A stretch of DNA of 8,008 nucleotides from JBNJEA01 sp051745395 (lineage in GTDB: Bacteria; Desulfobacterota; Desulfobacteria; Desulfobacterales; Desulfosalsimonadaceae). Location: positions 1-8,008 of the forward strand of contig JBNJEA010000138.1 of assembly GCA_051745395.1 (NCBI GenBank). The letters run 5' to 3'. A model generated the notes under the pieces. That model was given only the letters and a program-made list of their open reading frames with translations. It was not told the origin of the DNA and made no database searches. A program made the translations under genes and the position numbers. Shown here in pieces: positions 6,029 to 8,008 of this stretch; position 1 is the stretch's first letter; every line of letters begins with the position of its first letter.

Positions 6029-6060
6029 AAAAAGCCCTGCAACAAGGTGCAGGGCTTTTT
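6029..6060 (-). terminator. Strong intrinsic terminator downstream of dsrC
   Basis: AAAAAGCCCTGCA at 6029-6041 and TGCAGGGCTTTTT at 6048-6060 form a perfect 13-bp dyad with a 6-base loop. Read leftward, the stem is followed by a run of U, giving a canonical Rho-independent terminator about 50 bases after the dsrC stop. The A and T flanks make it structurally bidirectional. It probably insulates dsrC from yjbQ. Confidence 0.92.
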
Positions 6061-6088
6061 AGACACAACCGAAAAACATGGGGACCCG

Positions 6089-6120
6089 CGGGTTATGCGC
6101 TGAGCAAACGGGTTATACGC
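6089..6120. repeat. Short direct repeat at the dsrC stop codon
   Basis: CGGGTTATGCGC at 6089-6100 and CGGGTTATACGC at 6109-6120 match at 11 of 12 bases, 20 bases apart. The second copy contains the dsrC TAA stop and its last two codons; the first lies just downstream. It may be a small local duplication and no function is claimed. Confidence 0.5.
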
Positions 6121-6430
6121 AACCGGTCGGTTTCGGCAGGCCGGCCATCTTGCAGGCGCCTTTTCCGGGACCGGAGGGGAAGAGTTCATAAATATGTTTC
6201 AGCTTGAACCCCGTCAGCTTGGAAAGGACCCGGACCATGGGGGCAATACCGTTTTTCTTGTAGTAGTCCTGCAAGACGTTGATGACTTTCCAGTGTTCTT
6301 CGTTCAGCTCGTCAATGCCTTCCTGCTGTTTGACGTACTTGACCCAGGATTCGTTCCAGTTTTCAAAGTTGTCAATGAAACCGTCCTCGTCCACGTTAAA
6401 CGTATTTCCTTCAAATTCGACTGTTGGCAT
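6113..6430 (-). CDS. dsrC: DsrC, dissimilatory sulfite reductase-associated sulfur carrier (TusE/DsrC/DsvC family)
   Basis: This 105-residue protein has the standard DsrC length and full family pattern: VEFEGNTFNVDEDGFI (4-19), NWNESWVKYVKQQEGI (24-39), HWKVINVLQDYY (46-57) and the flexible C-terminal arm. Both redox cysteines are present: Cys93 in GKGACKMAG and the penultimate Cys104 in PTGCV, ten residues apart. This marks a true DsrC rather than TusE, which keeps only the last one. In sulfate reducers DsrC accepts sulfite-derived sulfur at DsrAB as a trisulfide, then reduced by a membrane or heterodisulfide-reductase-type system. An ideal SD (AAAGGAGGG) lies 8 bases upstream. It has its own AT-rich leader and a strong downstream terminator, pointing to a high-level monocistronic transcript. 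dsrAB are not in the window. Confidence 0.97.
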   Translation of the reverse strand: MPTVEFEGNTFNVDEDGFIDNFENWNESWVKYVKQQEGIDELNEEHWKVINVLQDYYKKNGIAPMVRVLSKLTGFKLKHIYELFPSGPGKGACKMAGLPKPTGCV

Positions 6431-6437
6431 TTACGTT

Positions 6438-6446
6438 CCCTCCTTT
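6438..6446 (-). promoter_or_regulatory. Strong ribosome-binding site of dsrC
   Basis: On the minus strand AAAGGAGGG precedes the ATG by 7-8 bases. It is the closest to consensus in the window, consistent with abundant DsrC. Confidence 0.85.
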
Positions 6447-6519
6447 AAATAGTTGATAATTCCACAGGCCTCTTGCCGGATATTCCATATGGGCAATTTA
6501 AAAAACTGTAAAGTTTAGT

Positions 6520-6548
6520 AAATTAATAGATGCGGCAAAAATTGTCAA
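6520..6548 (-). promoter_or_regulatory. Candidate sigma-70 promoter of dsrC
   Basis: In the AT-rich 141-base spacer before dsrC, the minus strand has a perfect TTGACA (6548-6543), a 17-base spacer and TAATTT (6525-6520); the overlapping TATTAA is closer to the -35. Transcription would start roughly 80 bases before the ATG, leaving an untranslated leader that includes the palindrome CCATATGG (6485-6492). The -35 is good and the -10 only moderate. Read-through from the upstream flavoprotein gene is also possible, since no clear terminator separates them. Confidence 0.5.
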
Positions 6549-6571
6549 TATTAAAATGAATCCCCGTCAGA

Positions 6572-7417
6572 TCAGTATTCTTTCGGGGTCTGGTTAAGCT
6601 GCTCCAGTGTAAAAACCGGCCCGTCCTTGCAGACGAGTTCTTTGCCGATGTTGCAGTGGCCGCACATGCCGACCCCGCATTTCATCCGGTTTTCCAGAGA
6701 CATGATGATCTGGTCGTGGCCGTAGCCGAGTTTGTCCAGCACCGGCTGGGTGAACTTGATCATCACGGGCGGCCCGCAGACGATGGCGTAGGTGTCGGCA
6801 TCACCGGGCGGTGCCTCCTGGTCCGTGATGGTGGGCACGAAACCGGTATGATACTGCCATGTCGGGTCATCGGTGGAATCCACGGTGATGTGCATGTTGA
6901 TGTCATCGCGTGCGGCCCATTGTTCCAGTTCCTCCTTGTAAAGGAGCATGCCGGGCGAGCGGGCGCCGTAGACGACGTGAATGTCTTTGAATTTGGCACG
7001 ATTGTCCGGATGCAGCATATAAACAATCGAAGAGCGAAGGGTTGTAAAAGCAAATCCGCCGCCGACAATCACCACGTTTTTGCCTTCCAGCAGGTCCCAG
7101 GGATAGCTGTTGCCCAGCGGCCCCCGGATGCCCATGATGTCGCCTTCTTTCATGGAATGGAGATAGGAGGTCACCTTGCCGGTCTTAAAGACCGTAAACA
7201 GGGTAAAGCCCTTCTCCGTAGGAGAGGAGGCAATGCCGATGGGAATTTCGCCGAGGCCGGGAATGGACAGTTCGGCAAACTGGCCGGCCCGGTAGGCAAA
7301 CTTTTGCTCATCCTCGGGATTTAAAAACACGAACTTAAACGTTTTTAAGCTCTTGTCCTCGGTTTCGACCCGGATGTCCTCGATTCGGACCGGATACGGT
7401 TTATATGGATTTTCCAA
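6572..7417 (-). CDS. FAD/NAD(P)-binding oxidoreductase with [2Fe-2S] site (HydG/FlxA/AsrB-like)
   Basis: This 281-residue flavoprotein has three parts. An FNR-type FAD-binding barrel spans about 5-100, with YRAGQFAELSIPG (42-54) and IPIGIASSP (58-66). A nucleotide-binding domain begins with VVIVGGGFAFTTLRS (115-129) and contains VCGPPVMIKF (213-222). A C-terminal [2Fe-2S] motif is formed by Cys247, Cys252, Cys255 and Cys263 (Cx4Cx2Cx7C), as in PyrK. Such subunits pass electrons between NAD(P)H and an iron-sulfur partner in sulfhydrogenase (HydG), anaerobic sulfite reductase (AsrB) and Flx/Flox-Hdr complexes. The start is TTG at 7417, chosen because a strong AAGGGGG lies 6 bases upstream and no ATG or GTG fits better. 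The iron-sulfur partner gene ends 19 bases upstream and dsrC follows, suggesting thiol/sulfite electron delivery. The exact complex is not resolved. Confidence 0.88.
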   Translation of the reverse strand: MENPYKPYPVRIEDIRVETEDKSLKTFKFVFLNPEDEQKFAYRAGQFAELSIPGLGEIPIGIASSPTEKGFTLFTVFKTGKVTSYLHSMKEGDIMGIRGPLGNSYPWDLLEGKNVVIVGGGFAFTTLRSSIVYMLHPDNRAKFKDIHVVYGARSPGMLLYKEELEQWAARDDINMHITVDSTDDPTWQYHTGFVPTITDQEAPPGDADTYAIVCGPPVMIKFTQPVLDKLGYGHDQIIMSLENRMKCGVGMCGHCNIGKELVCKDGPVFTLEQLNQTPKEY

Positions 7418-7423
7418 GATTAA

Positions 7424-7430
7424 CCCCCTT
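7424..7430 (-). promoter_or_regulatory. Ribosome-binding site deciding the TTG start
   Basis: AAGGGGG on the minus strand lies 6 bases before TTG at 7417, within the 19-base gap after the upstream stop. It justifies the non-ATG start of the flavoprotein gene. Confidence 0.75.
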
Positions 7431-7436
7431 GAGCTG

Positions 7437-8008
7437 TTATGACGTTACGAGGCAGCTACAGGATTCGGGATCATAGCTGTTCATCATGTTACAAATTCTT
7501 CGGATATCGATATTGACCGGGCACAGGCGGACACACCGACCGCAGCCCGTGCACTGGATGCCGCTGTCGTACTTGTCCACGTAATACTTGAGTTTGTGCA
7601 TAAACCGCTGCCGGACCCGTCCGACTTTGGTGCCGCGGGGGTTGTGGCCGGATGCATGTAAAGAAAAAATCGGATACATGCAGCTGTCCCAGTTTCGAAT
7701 CCGAACCCCGGACTTGCCGAAGGTTTCGTCCTGGACGTCAAAACACCAGCAGGTCGGACAGGCATAGGTGCAGGTGCCGCAATTGATGCACGCAAAGGCC
7801 TCCGGGTTCCAGATGGCTTGTTCGGCCTCGTGAAGATCAACCAGGGACTGTTTTTTCAGGTTGTCGGTATTGACCGAGGATTTGATCTTTGACTCAGCCT
7901 CGGTTTCCATGGTTTCAATGGCCGATTGGCCATTGTCGGCAACCGTGTCCCAGCCGGCGGCGGAAACGAATTTTTCCCCTTTTTCGCTCAGCACCCGGGC
8001 CAGGTAGT
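7437..8008 (-). CDS. 4Fe-4S dicluster protein (HydB/FlxB/AsrA-like), 5' part missing
   Basis: The visible 190 codons are the C-terminal part of an iron-sulfur electron-transfer subunit. Two cluster motifs are clear: CINCGTCTYACPTC near the middle and CTGCGRCVRLCPVNIDI near the end, each CxxCxxCxxxCP-like. Between them is NWDSCMYPIFSLHASGHNPRG followed by a basic RQRFMHKL, the arrangement of the sulfhydrogenase beta/AsrA family. The end is Cys-rich (PESCSCLVTS). The frame is open to the right edge: codons for Tyr-Leu-Ala-Arg precede the GTG at 7994, so that GTG is not the real start and the gene continues outside. Family members are about 330 or more residues. It would pass electrons between the adjacent flavoprotein and a catalytic or Hdr-type partner encoded upstream of the window. 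Confidence 0.85.
   Translation of the reverse strand, partial: YLARVLSEKGEKFVSAAGWDTVADNGQSAIETMETEAESKIKSSVNTDNLKKQSLVDLHEAEQAIWNPEAFACINCGTCTYACPTCWCFDVQDETFGKSGVRIRNWDSCMYPIFSLHASGHNPRGTKVGRVRQRFMHKLKYYVDKYDSGIQCTGCGRCVRLCPVNIDIRRICNMMNSYDPESCSCLVTS

Noticed and set aside
5892..6068. Long N-terminal extension of YjbQ
   Set aside because: It would translate through the palindromic repeat and the terminator stem; the ATG at 5891 has an SD and matches the family start.
6562..6588. Possible terminator at the end of the flavoprotein gene (CCCCG/CGGGG)
   Set aside because: Only a 5-bp stem with a 17-base loop, including the stop codon, and no proper U-run; too weak to call.
6656..7324. 222-codon plus-strand frame opposite the flavoprotein gene
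   Set aside because: Antisense shadow; composition (His/Gly/Val-rich) shows no domain, while the minus-strand protein has clear FAD, NAD and [2Fe-2S] motifs.
7992..7994. GTG at 7994 as the start of the iron-sulfur protein
   Set aside because: The frame is open to the window edge and continues with plausible family residues (Tyr-Leu-Ala-Arg); homologues are much longer.

Overview
The window looks like chromosome of a sulfate- or sulfur-compound-reducing Desulfobacterota bacterium (former Deltaproteobacteria, Desulfobacteraceae/Desulfosarcina-like). This is an inference from gene content. There is a two-cysteine DsrC, a siroheme decarboxylase of the alternative heme pathway, an electron-transfer pair of the HydB/HydG (FlxB/FlxA) type, and a TRAP transporter with a TatT lipoprotein. 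No rRNA, tRNA, CRISPR array or transposase gene was seen.

Layout. Positions 1-175 are a very large imperfect palindrome that begins at, and may continue beyond, the left edge. Positions 176-389 hold short palindromes and a promoter-like stretch. A plus-strand operon follows at 390-4166: tatT-like lipoprotein, dctP-like binding protein, dctQ-like small permease and dctM-like large permease. It is tightly packed, with SD sequences and a 4-nt ATGA overlap between the permeases. Its last gene overlaps tail-to-tail, by 21 bp, with a minus-strand nitrilase-superfamily gene.

Everything from 4146 to the right edge reads leftward. In transcription order: a 5'-truncated iron-sulfur protein (HydB/FlxB-like), an FAD/NAD(P)-binding protein with a [2Fe-2S] tail (HydG/FlxA-like, TTG start), an AT-rich spacer with a candidate promoter, dsrC, a strong intrinsic terminator, a GC-rich palindromic repeat, then a yjbQ/UPF0047 gene, an ahbA-type siroheme decarboxylase gene and the nitrilase-family gene.

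How the genes work together. The plus-strand operon encodes one complete TPR-protein-associated TRAP (TPAT) importer: lipoprotein, periplasmic receptor and two membrane subunits. Its receptor lacks the arginine typical of carboxylate-binding TRAP receptors, and its small permease carries an N-terminal CxxC/CxxC zinc-ribbon-like extension. On the other strand, the iron-sulfur/flavin pair next to dsrC fits electron delivery to the DsrC thiol/trisulfide cycle of dissimilatory sulfur metabolism. AhbA draws on siroheme, which is also the sulfite reductase cofactor, so several minus-strand genes centre on sulfur and tetrapyrrole chemistry.

The most unusual items are the two intergenic palindromic elements (1-175 and 5927-6020), the zinc-ribbon DctQ, and the arginine-less TRAP receptor encoded beside a TatT partner.
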